Origin: Palaemon carinicauda
Lineage: Eukaryota; Arthropoda; Malacostraca; Decapoda; Palaemonidae
Reading direction: 5' to 3'
Length of the DNA: 64,000 nt
Assembly: GCF_036898095.1 (NCBI RefSeq)
Contig: NC_090745.1
Span: forward strand, 81,266,886 to 81,330,885
Shown: in pieces, positions 54,643 to 64,000 of the stretch
Layout of the letters: each line of letters begins with the position of its first letter
Position numbering within the stretch: position 1 is the stretch's first letter
Notes under the pieces: model-generated
Seen by the model: only the letters and a program-made list of their open reading frames with translations
What the model was told of the DNA's origin: nothing
Database searches by the model: none
Position numbers and translations under genes: made by a program

Positions 54643-55082
54643 TTTACATTTAAATCCTCCCCCGGGGGAGGAGGAGCTGCCTCGCTATGGGAGGCAACTC
54701 TCTCTCCCAAACCCCGAGATCGGTCAACAGAACTACAGCCTACGCTACCACTCGACAGTTTCTCGGAAGAAACCGATCAAGTGGAAGCTTCGGAGGAGGT
54801 TCGGACCAAAGAAGAAGAGCCCTTGGGATTTTCTCCTTTCAAAGAAACCTTCGAAGGAGAAATATCCCGCCTGGACTTCTTCCAGCACCGGGAAAACTTC
54901 TCCCACTGGGAGGTAGACCACTCCCTACACTCACCACACACATTATTCTTATCACACCGTTGGCCCCTACAGTAAGGACACAAGGTGTGGGGGTCCGTTT
55001 CGACCGCCAACATATACGTACCACATGGGCGGTCAGGTAAACCAGGACACTTACACATCGCAGAGGCCAACTTCACACACAC
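54643..55082 (-). pseudogene. Gag start (zinc finger) of A4
   Basis: MCKCPGLPDRPCGTYMLAVE, DPHTLCPYCRGQRCDKNN, VCGECREWSTSQWEKF, then CWKKSRRDISPSKV, matching A2. A frame change follows near 54790 before the A5 insertion. Its continuation is at 46421. A pyrimidine tract ending in AG precedes it (about 55085). Confidence 0.75.
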
Positions 55083-55504
55083 TCTGTCAAAGGAAAAGCA
55101 AACAAAAGATTAGCAATGGCGGTCAAAGAAGGCGAGGGTGACAGCGGACACGTCCGACAACCACCCGAGCCGAGAGCAAAGTAAGCTCAGCACAGGTGTG
55201 GGTGAGGGGGGGGGGGGGTAGCAAGCTACCCTCCCTACACCCCGCTAACTAGCGGTGGGGTAGTAAACCCTCGTTAAAATTCTAATGGCTCGTCATTTCA
55301 GCTACGCCGAAAGTAATTACCCAAATCAAATAGCGTGGTTTGTATTTCAGTTACGGAACAACTAAAAATGGATCAATTACTCAAAAGTGTCGCTATTTGT
55401 GAATTGTATATTTTTATTGGTAAATACTTGACAATAAATCTTATTTTTTTAAAGAAACTTTTTATGAGAATGACTATTTTTGCACAGTATGACTGTTTTC
55501 ATGG

Positions 55505-56271
55505 TAGGGCTGGGGAGTCGGGACTCTGAACATCCGACTCCGACTCCTATAATTTTTTAGAACCGACTCTGACTCCGACTCCTATTTAAAAAAAATAAGG
55601 CTATGCCTTCATTTCTTCGATATATATTTCCTATAAAATAGTTTTTATTCGCTCATCTGAATAACAGGGCATGACTAATATTCATTATCATGGGAACTGG
55701 ATACACAACGATACAGCCTACTAGTGTAGTAAGTAATTGTTTTATTGAAAACATTTCACGTAATTTCTTGGATTCAGCTTTTCCTACGCTACACGAAACT
55801 GTAATCAAAACACCCGTCATTTCACGATGTTTACATATAAATAATGACTTAATTCTAAGATTATTCATATACGTGATGCATAAAACAATGAATCAGTAAC
55901 AACTCCTACCTTTTAAATGGCTAATGGTGATTAAATGAAGAGTTAATCATGAAATAAATTTTAATGTCCAGACACTCGTGTGTGGAGAGAATAGCCGATT
56001 GCATGTATAATATTATTGTTTTGGTTTGGCTTATGGAAGAGAGATGGCAGGAGCTATGTGTTTCCCAGTGACTGCCATTATTCGAGAGGGTGTTAAAGAA
56101 AACGGCAGGTAATATGAAACGTTTTTTGAGCGACTTTGAAAAAATGTGACTTAGGATACCAAATGAGAATATTTCTCCAGCGCAAAAATTTCATTTTTGA
56201 GTCAGTGGAATTTTACCAACTCCGACTCCTCTAGTCCATAAATTGGCCTCGACTCAGACTTCCCAGCCCTG
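55505..56271. mobile_element. Non-autonomous hAT-like element
   Basis: The left end tagggctggggagtcgg and rc of the right end cagggctgggaagtctg form short inverted repeats. Both sides carry the 8-bp duplication tttcatgg (55497-55504 and 56272-56279), the size typical for hAT transposons. The 767-bp interior has gactccgactcc motifs near the ends and no transposase. A small open stretch (55653-55868, minus) has no recognisable similarity. Confidence 0.85.
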
Positions 56272-56819
56272 TTTCATGGGCGGGAAATTGGCAGGTATCC
56301 TTAGGCAGTGATCAATAGATGGGGTTAGTGTAGCAAAGCGTCATCTGGCAAAACTAGTCATTCTCAATAGAGTTTCTTCAAAAATACACTTTAATATGAT
56401 TTATATAAAACATTTACCAAATATAAAATATACATTTCACAAATAGTGACACTTTAGAGCAATTACTCCATTTTTAATTTAGTATCTAGTTTGAATATAT
56501 ACTAAATGTACGCTGACGTCAGGAACTTCTCTTTGATTGACTCTGTTGACGATGTCGGTTCCAGGTCGCTTAGTACCTCCTCCACCAACCCCTCCCCCCT
56601 CCAACCCCCTCTTGAAACATATCTTGCTATTTTTTGCTTTCCCAGTATTTAAAGAACCACCCAATTACTGTACAAAAAGAGGAGAGCTGCCAGACTGCAC
56701 AATTTTGGAGTAAATGGAGAGCGCGCTCTTGCAAACAAATACCACAAAAATATAACTTTATAAAGACAGACTATGTAAGTTTGAATATTATAATGTACAC
56801 AAGTTATTATAACACTTAC

Positions 56820-56988
56820 TCATAAGAATTTTGCTGAACGTTCCTACCAAAGGGATAACTATGGCACTCCTAATTCTGAAAGACAGCGGAGGATTCGTCA
56901 TATCGGGGAAAGGCCAGCCATGTTTCAGTGAAAATTGTTTTTCACTGCCCACAGAGGCGTCCTTCGGATGTATTTTAACCTCTTGCAT
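56820..56988 (-). CDS. TAFAZZIN: Tafazzin, first coding exon (partial gene)
   Basis: From ATG 56988 the exon encodes 56 residues. It includes the tafazzin N-terminal signature KHGWPFPDMTNPP and the hydrophobic segment IVIPLVGTFSKILM, and ends at an ACTCATAAG/GTAAGT-type donor (intron from 56819, phase 1). Human tafazzin starts with a WPFP motif and a similar hydrophobic anchor, and as I recall its intron 1 lies at the same residue and phase. Tafazzin is the mitochondrial transacylase that remodels cardiolipin acyl chains. No later exons are seen to the left, so intron 1 exceeds 56.8 kb. An upstream AG at 57043 (tttctactcttccacag) means this could instead be exon 2 of a longer transcript. Confidence 0.75.
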
Positions 56989-57042
56989 TTCTTCCTCTTG
57001 TTGGTAGGAAGATAAGCCGGAGTTCGTTGTAGCACTACTAGT

Positions 57043-58286
57043 CTGTGGAAGAGTAGAAATGTTTCTACGTACGAAATTTGTAAACAAACCACACACGGAA
57101 TTCTACCTCACAAAATAGGTTTATCTAAAAGTAGTGTTTCTCAGTTTCAACCACCGGGCTTCCCAAATATATAAACAAGAAATTAATTAATCGAGCTATA
57201 GAACCTCAAAGAAGACTTGAAAAAGAAGGATAATTTCTGTTTAGTGAAAGATATATTGAAAAAAGAAAATGGTATAAAAGAAAGATAAGCTCAAATCTAA
57301 CATACATTCCCCGATTACAGTAATAAAAGCGCCGTTGCAAAAGCTATACCTCAACCCTGAGGCCCGAACCTGATTAACAAAGAATGCAATTTCCAAGTAC
57401 GTATATAGACAAAGAATAATATATCTTTAACGCTCATAACGTGTCTGCTTCTGTGATTTCTACACATAAACAAAGAAATATACTTATAAATGTCTATTTC
57501 ACAAGGGATACCTTTAAAGGGATGCAATACAAATCTCTGGTGTTGGACAACGAGAGACTATTAAAAAAACATTTATATTCTGTATATCTGAAAATAACAA
57601 AAATAGAAAAATGATGTGAATGGATCGCTCCCTGTAATAATAAGAAAATCAATAATAAATTGATAGAAATATGAATTGTTCCTTGTTATTATGGATTGGA
57701 CAAAACGCAAAAAGATTTACCATAACACTATTGCAATTGTATAGATTTTTTTTCCTTTTACAGAGCCAGGCATTATTTCTGTTTTACAATTCTACAAGTT
57801 TAATCAAATGATAGTTCCAGAAGTTACTCAGCATTAGTTAGTAAACATCAACTTTATTTGAATAAAAGTGGCTAATATTTGTTTTCAAATTTATAGTATC
57901 AACAACTCTAGGCATTTCAATGTACGGTAGAAGCTTAGCTTGGTGAAAAACACGATAATTGGTACAAGAGGAAAAATATTAATTAAAGGTTAAATAGGCA
58001 TACACAAGCTCCTCTAAATAATCTATTTTATATATTTTCATTCATTTATATCTATGGACTATTCAATATCAAAACAGACAAAACACAACTGCTCAGAAAT
58101 CACATTAAAGTAAAAAATTAAAGTACAATCAAATAAATACATTTCACCGGTATATAACGCACTAACCCTAATTTCCTTATCGTCTAAATTATTTCGGTCG
58201 AACTTAATAGGTAATAACGCCTGGTTCTTTGAAGGGTCTACATGAAGTTTAATCAAATGTTTCATCCTTATTTTTTTTTTTTTCAG
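57043..58286. other. AT-rich region upstream of the tafazzin exon
   Basis: No ORF, repeat or recognisable signal that I can support. If tafazzin (minus) starts at about 57.1 kb and the exon at 58287 (plus) belongs to a neighbouring gene, this would be a shared divergent promoter region or intron. Confidence 0.3.
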
Positions 58287-58354
58287 AACATTGTTCACCT
58301 GCCAGCAATGGATGAGGGACGGCATCGGAAAATTTATCCAGAATTGTTACGAAA
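58287..58354 (+). CDS. Candidate internal exon of an unrecognised gene
   Basis: A long T-rich tract ending in ttttttttttcag precedes, and gtaagt follows, a 68-bp stretch open in two phases. One reads NIVHLPAMDEGRHRKIYPEL, the other TLFTCQQWMRDGIGKFIQNC. Splice signals are strong, but the short length and lack of a recognised protein keep this tentative. It would lie on the strand opposite to tafazzin. Confidence 0.35.
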
Positions 58355-59340
58355 GTAAGTCGGCAACATTTAAGCCGAGATGCTCTCTGTAAGGGTCCAA
58401 TTTTGATGTCCATATAAAGTGGCGTCGAGGGATAATTTTACTTTAAGGGCTGCCTTTCTGGTCATATAATGTACGGAAACCCTACTATCCACAGAAACCT
58501 TCACAGTAGTTGGGAAGAGCCCCCTTCCGGACACAAGGTCCGGACAATCTGCGCACGCACGCTTGCACTTCACAGTAATCTTAATGCAACACCTACAGTA
58601 TATCAACGTTAGAAAATTACTATGGCCAATTAAATTCACCTCATCGATACATAATGGTATATCTTCTTGCTTAGGCGGCACACACTCCATTCCGAAATAA
58701 AATGAAGTCAAGCCACCCTATCCCCTATGGAAGAAATCACCCAATAAACTGCACACTTCAAAATTTGGTTCCTATCAATGCTCGAGGTCAGCTGATAGTG
58801 TTCGACGCGCCAGTTTCGTTGTCCGATTCACAGAGGAGAAAATGCTGTTATGTTAAAGAAGAGATAACAAAATTTCTACCTATTCTTTTTAATTAAGTGT
58901 AAGAAACCAGTAATATAATTATGTGAAATAAGTTTATAAAGCTGCCTGATATGTGATTGTGATAAAGCGGAAGCAGGCTAATATTGATTTGATGTGTAGA
59001 TTCGATAAGATAACGAATCAATAGAATTATGTAATATGAGTTACGTGTTGCATTTAAAACGATAGGAATACCTCTTGTTAGAAGAATTATTTTCTTCGAT
59101 TCAAATGCCAATATCAAAATCGATAATAATTTCCCCCTGAAACTCTCAAGACCACAAGATAGGCCTATCCCTATTTTGCATAATCATGACCAAATTCACC
59201 CTAATCCTCTTGAACACTATCATCATACAAAATGCACATAAAATGATTTAATTTATTTTCCTATCGTTATCTACGGTTAATATCTAGAGAGGTGGATTTT
59301 ACTTTGTTATTTATGAATAATCTCAAAAATACAATTACAG
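58355..59340. other. Unassigned region with one unrecognised ORF
   Basis: A 113-codon minus-strand stretch (58711-58370) contains several Cys (YCRCCIKITVKCKRACADCP) and could be a zinc-binding fragment of a gene or transposon, but I recognise no family. A possible donor (gtaggtg) follows codons for LIYC. The rest is AT-rich without features. Confidence 0.25.
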
Positions 59341-59470
59341 GGACGTACAACAGTGGCTGAGCAGTTAAACACTTGGCTCTCATTTGATAGGCTGTGAATT
59401 GCTTACAGCTTACCACCCGGCTGTCTGGGGCTGACAACTTCAATCCTAGCAAGTTGCTGATGAACTGGAA
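59341..59470 (+). repeat. Possible tRNA-derived SINE
   Basis: gtggctgagcagttaaacac fits an RNA polymerase III A box (tggctgagcag) with tRNA-like sequence after it. The expected B box is poor (gtgaattgc). No second copy in the window. Confidence 0.28.
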
Positions 59471-59623
59471 GGTTGCACTATTCTGGTGTCACCATGGTCC
59501 TTTAAATATACTCCAAGTATATTTATAGGACCTTGCGTAGTTCCAGAAATTCTCAGCGTGATCATTAAAATATTTCACCTGTACCCACTGTCTTCTTCAG
59601 TGGATTCAATTGAACCTATAAGT

Positions 59624-59624
59624 C

Positions 59625-59684
<60 letters not shown>
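59624..59684. repeat. (TTA)n tail of the LINE
   Basis: About 20 TTA repeats directly follow the 3' end of the minus-strand LINE, equal to a (TAA)n tail in its own direction, as in I-type LINEs. Confidence 0.9.
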
Positions 59685-61245
59685 GCTAAGCTGCAACCCT
59701 AGTTGGAAAAGCAGGATGCTATAAGCTCAAGGGCTCCAACAGGGAAAAATAGTGCAGTGGGGAAACGAAATAAATAAACGATATAAGAGGTAATGAATAA
59801 TTAAGATAAAATATCTTAAAAACATTAACAACATTAAAACAGATATTTCATATATAAACTATAAAAGGACTTATGTCAGCCATTTCAACATAAAAACGTT
59901 TGCTGTAACTTTGAACTTTTGAAGTTCTACTGATTCAACTACCCAATCAGGAAGATCCTTCCACAAATTGGTCACAGCTGGAATAAAACTTCTAGAATAC
60001 TGTGTAGTATTGAACCTCACGATGGAGAAGGCCTGACTTTTAGTATTAACTGCATGCCTAGTATTACGGACAGGATGGAACTGTCCGGGAAGGTCTGAAT
60101 GTACAGGATGGTCAGAATTATAAAAAAAAATCTTATGCAAAATGCATAATGAACTAATTGAACGACGGTGCAAGAGATTAATATCTAGATCAGGAATAAG
60201 AAATTTAATAGACCGTAAGTTCCTGTCTAACAAATTAAGATGAGAATCAGCAGCTGAAGACCAGGCAGGAAAACAATACTCGAAACAAGGTAGAATGAAA
60301 GAATTAAAACACTTCTTCAGAATAAATTGATCACCAAAAACCTTAAAAAAGAATTCTCAATAAACTATTTTTTTGTGTAACTTGAGAAGACACAGACCTA
60401 ATGTGTTTCTCAAAAGTAAATTTGCTCTCGAGAATCACACCTGAAATTTTAAAAGTTATACAATGCTGAGATCCGGATGTTGAGGAGCCACTGTCCTTGA
60501 CTTACTTACAATCATTCTTTGAGTTTTGTTAGGATTCAAATTCATACCCCATAATTTTCACCATGCTCTAATTTTAGCTAGATCTCCGTTGAGGGATTCA
60601 GCAACCCCTGATCTACATTCAGGAGATGGAATTGATGCAAAGAAAGTAGCATTATCTGCATATGCAACAAGCTTGTTTTCTAGGATAAACCACATGTCAT
60701 GTGTAAATAGTATTTAAAGTAATGGGCCAAGAACACTACCCTGAAGAATACCAGATATCACATTCCTATACTCACTATAGTGCCCATCAACACCAACTCT
60801 TTGTGATCTATTACTTATAAATTTAACAATGATGCTAAGAAACGACCCACCTACTCTCAACTGTTTGAGTTTGAAAACAAGGGCCTCATGATTAACACGG
60901 TCAAAGGCAGCACTAAAATCAAGGCCAATCATACGAACCTCTTGACTACAATCAAGGGATTTCTGTAGAGCATTGGAGATTGTAAGAAGGGCATCACATG
61001 CTCCAAGGCCTTTGCGAAAACCAAATTACAAGCTAGGATACAGATCATTACCTTCAGCAAACCTAATTAGACGTTTTGCCAGAAGACCGTTCAAAAACTT
61101 TAGATAACATGGGAGTTATGAAAATTGGGCGGTAATCAGTTGGACTTGAGCTGCCACAAACATATCTAAATAGTGGAGTGACATTACCAATTCCCCAAAA
61201 AGTACTAAAAGCTCCTCTTCTAGCTATTTTACGCAAAACAAGTAA
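59685..61245 (-). mobile_element. 5'-truncated LINE (I/Jockey-like)
   Basis: Contains RT motifs in order on the minus strand, a 3' untranslated region whose end recurs at 14763, and a (TAA)n tail. The left part of the element before the YRP motif is missing. It lies outside the nested block. Confidence 0.8.
59871..61200 (-). pseudogene. LINE reverse transcriptase, broken
   Basis: Codons for SSPTDYRPIFITPMLSKVFE, FGFRKGLGACDALLTISNAL, MIGLDFSAAFDRVNHEALVF (motif with first catalytic Asp) and GILQGSVLGPLL are readable in pieces. The catalytic YADD box reads AYADNATF, so the second Asp is Asn. The C-terminal part (60233-59871) holds RRSISSLCILHKIFF, FSIVRFNTTQYSRSFIPAVT and NLWKDLPDWVVESVELQKFK, a tail seen in many arthropod LINEs. 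Stops (for example in NGDLAKIRAW followed by TGA) confirm decay. Confidence 0.78.
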
Positions 61246-61264
61246 TTGATTAAGCTAAACACAT

Positions 61265-61757
<493 letters not shown>

Positions 61758-61823
<66 letters not shown>
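61758..61823. repeat. (GA)n microsatellite
   Basis: Pure GA dinucleotides for 66 bp. Confidence 0.95.
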
Positions 61824-61826
<3 letters not shown>

Positions 61827-61999
61827 TTTCTTTATATGCTTGTTTTTACCAATTTTACTACTCGTTTTCCTGTAATTGTATATAAATTTGCAATATCCTG
61901 TCCATGGTAATCTTTGAAAAAAAAAAAAAAACGAATCTTGGCCATAAAAGTTAGGAAGCTTTGAAAGAAAATTAAACCAGAATGAAACTAGAATGAGCA

Positions 62000-62340
62000 C
62001 TCGGTAGAGTGCATACCTTCGCCAACACCATATAACAAGATATACAACTGAATTATGCACATTTTGGCACTAGTTTCATGCAAATCGGATAAAACTTACC
62101 ACAATATAGCAAACAGATGTTTTTGACCTTTTGTTTTGCTTTGACCATTGACCCAGTCACTCCAAAAATCTAATAAAATTATCCTTAGATCATGGCCAAT
62201 CATCTCATCAAAATTTCATGAGAATCGGGCAAATAGTTTTTGAGTTATGCAAATCACAAATACAAATCACAAACACACAAACAGACGTCCAAACATACGC
62301 CTATCAAAGCAACCTTCGCAACGAAGTTGGAGAAGATAAT
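62000..62340. repeat. Dispersed repeat of the caaacaaacagac-tailed type
   Basis: cactcggtagagtgcatacc, then ctcatcaaaatttcatgaga, tttttgagttatgc and acaaacacacaaacagacgt, with an inverted cttcgcc/ggagaag-like pair at the ends (accttcgccaac, gttggagaag). Such sequence is common as a short dispersed repeat or LINE tail in invertebrates. Class not determined. Confidence 0.45.
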
Positions 62341-62587
62341 AACAAATACAAATAGAGCTCTTGCTATCACTATCGTGTAGCATAAGATGATAAAAAGCTA
62401 TTTGGTAATCACTACGGTAATTTCTTATCATCAAGAGAAAGTAATTGAATTTGATAAATTAATGACAGGGTAGAGAATTCATGCTAATGGCTAGCACTTG
62501 AGATTAATTTTTTTCCCGGTATTTTTATCTCTGTGTAACCGATTCCTTGTCTGATGGTATACATATTGACGAACTATTAATCAGTTC

Positions 62588-62589
<2 letters not shown>
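62341..62589. other. No feature seen
   Basis: AT-rich, no ORF or repeat recognised. Confidence 0.3.

Positions 62590-62676
<87 letters not shown>
62590..62676. repeat. (CT)n microsatellite
   Basis: CT dinucleotides for 87 bp. Confidence 0.95.
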
Positions 62677-62679
<3 letters not shown>

Positions 62680-63129
62680 TTCCACTGTGAATTTTTCCCC
62701 CCAAACGTCTTCATGTTTAAAATGTCAACTCAAGTAATAAGTCCATCAAGTGTGTTTTGTAAAATTCTAATTATATAAATCATCATTCGTTATAATTGAT
62801 TACCAAAAATTACTAATTTGAGGGAATGTAAATTCGGCATTATTCGAATTAGTCGGGTCTTTAAACACACGTTATTCATATAATTCTCAGGAGTTTATCT
62901 GCATAAAGTGAGCCTTGCAAGCAATCCAGCATTTGGCCGTTACTTTTGTAATAACTCGTAAAAGACACTTCTAAAAACGACAGCTTTGATATATGTTGGT
63001 TAGATGTAAAAGATTAGATATGGCTAATCCCATACTATACTATCTTATCTTTTACAGACTGACGATCAAAATATGGCATTAGCTGTAGGATAGTAACGAG
63101 AATCACACTAATTCATCATCATCCTCATC
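62677..63129. other. No feature seen
   Basis: AT-rich, no ORF or repeat recognised. Confidence 0.3.
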
Positions 63130-63720
63130 TCCTCCTACGCCTATTGACGCAAAAGGCCTCGGTTAGATTTCGTTAGTCGTCTCTATCTTGAGCTTTTAAT
63201 TCAATACTTCTCCACTCATCATCTACTTCACGCTTCATAGTTCTCAGCAATGTAGACCTGGAACTTCCAACTCTTCTAGTGCCTTGTGGAGCGGTTAAAC
63301 ATTTGGTGAACCACTCTCTTTTGGGGGAGTGTGAAGAGCATGGCCAACCCATTTCCATCTACCCTTCATCATTATCTCATTCACATATGGCCCCCAAGTA
63401 ATCTCTCTTATAATTTCATTTCTAATCCTGTCCTGCAATTTAACTCCCAATATTCTTCTGAGGGCTTTGTTCTCAAGTCAGCCAAATGTATTGGAGATTG
63501 TTTCATTACCATACCACGACTCATGTCCATACAGTAACACCGATCTCACTAAACTGACATGTAGTTTGATTCTTATATGTGATTTCATACGATTTGATTT
63601 CCAAATTTTACTACACTTAGCCATTGTTTGGTTTGCTTTTTTCAATCTTTCACTAACTCAAATTCTAACGACCCTGTATTGGAGATCATAGTTCCCAAAA
63701 TTACTCAAATGATTCTGCAT
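63130..63720 (-). mobile_element. LINE 3' coding fragment (RTE-like or related)
   Basis: Broken minus-strand codons give KGRWKWVGHALHTPPK and ELKAQDRDD, resembling the W-x-GH and AQDR motifs after the RT domain of several LINE groups. Further upstream, ECNNLQYIWL-like and Tyr/Met codons are in broken frames. No intact ORF; class assignment is tentative. Confidence 0.45.
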
Positions 63721-63910
63721 CATTAATCATTTCTCCTTCCAATGATATTTCATCGTCCATTGCATATTCCATTCTCATCATCTCTTGTTTTTCTTCTATC
63801 TATCACACTAACTATTTAAATTTTTTTGCAACTTCTAATAAACAACGACAAAAAGAACAACGATAATGATAATGATACTGCTACAACTAATAAGAATGAT
63901 AAGGATGATA

Positions 63911-63930
63911 TTATTATTATTATTGTTATT

Positions 63931-63992
<62 letters not shown>

Positions 63993-64000
63993 TAATAATA
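63911..64000. repeat. (TAA)n/(TTA)n microsatellite to the window end
   Basis: TTA repeats then TAA repeats run to the last base, possibly a LINE tail beyond the edge. Confidence 0.9.

Larger units (their letters stand above)
23319..55361 (-). mobile_element. DIRS-family A copy A4 (subfamily II), host of A3, E and A5
   Basis: The left end lies at about 23319 (ttacaaatttgtaggtaat, a variant of tgacaaattcg). It is cut after about 20 bp by A3 and resumes at 30838. The right end is cggaacaa at 55361. The ICR is at 31070-31172. Recombinase, methyltransferase-like segment, RNase H and RT follow; E splits the RT at the YLDD codons, and A5 splits gag near its start. Subtracting A3, E and A5 leaves about 7.56 kb. 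Confidence 0.88.
23052..56741. repeat. Foldback element F, interrupted by A4 and a hAT-like element
   Basis: The left arm (23052-23318 plus 55362-55490) is an imperfect reverse complement of the right arm (about 56345-56741). For example tatttgtttaaaagagcaca pairs with gcgcgctcttgcaaacaaata, and caacctggaaccgacatcgt with cgatgtcggttccaggtcgc. Without A4 and the hAT-like insertion the element would be about 0.87 kb, with arms near 0.4 kb. I find no ORF for a transposase and no clear target duplication, so its class is open. The right end lies about 80 bp from the tafazzin splice donor. Confidence 0.7.

Overview
This is a stretch of a large, AT-rich, repeat-laden animal genome, most likely a decapod crustacean. 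The grounds are long (AG)n, (CT)n, (TA)n/(TG)n and (TAA)n microsatellites, several families of DIRS-type tyrosine-recombinase (YR) retrotransposons with LAP2-alpha-like gag domains (a group known to be abundant in decapods), Tigger transposons and a LINE with a (TTA)n tail. The species is not provable from the sequence. The only host gene I recognise with confidence is the first coding exon of tafazzin (56820-56988, minus strand). Its intron 1 runs left, and everything from there to base 1 appears to be a nest of mobile elements that may all lie inside that intron.

Layout from left to right. 1-4960: DIRS-like element B, minus strand, 3' end outside the window, inserted into the 3' end of the transposase of Tigger T1. 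4961-14760: T1, itself split by DIRS-family A copy A1 (6023-13717). 14763-15165: a LINE 3' scrap and the terminal/internal repeats of a B-like element, D. 15166-22539: a decayed A-type element, C, whose gag carries copy A2 (15471-21961). 23052-56741: a foldback element, F, with about 0.4-kb arms, split by copy A4 (23319-55361). A4 in turn holds A3 (23339-30837), a well-preserved DIRS element of another family, E (33957-42719), and A5 (46422-54642). E carries Tigger T2 (39274-42077) inside its gag intron, A5 carries a small hairpin MITE, and F also carries a hAT-like element. The nest is four deep at T2 (F > A4 > E > T2). To the right of the tafazzin exon are a possible plus-strand exon of an unknown gene, a degraded LINE, microsatellites, a dispersed repeat and another LINE tail.

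The A and E elements show the full DIRS plan on the minus strand: inverted terminal repeats with unlike outer ends, gag, reverse transcriptase, RNase H, a Dam-methyltransferase-like segment, a tyrosine recombinase, and an internal complementary region (ICR). Each ICR is the reverse complement of the two outer ends placed side by side. That rule lets most insertions be bounded to within 1-2 bases, and where it could be checked they have no target-site duplication.

The most interesting points are these. A1 and A3 form a subfamily with shared catalytic lesions in RT and YR but intact termini and ICR, which suggests a non-autonomous DIRS lineage mobilised in trans. Family A gag contains a fast-evolving Arg-Ser-Pro repeat domain encoded by a CpG-rich minisatellite. 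Element E has a spliced gag that hosts a Tigger inside its intron. A4 and A5 both carry a UGA codon directly after the RT catalytic YLDD motif. Two A-family copies inserted within about 17 bp of the same gag position in different A-family hosts.
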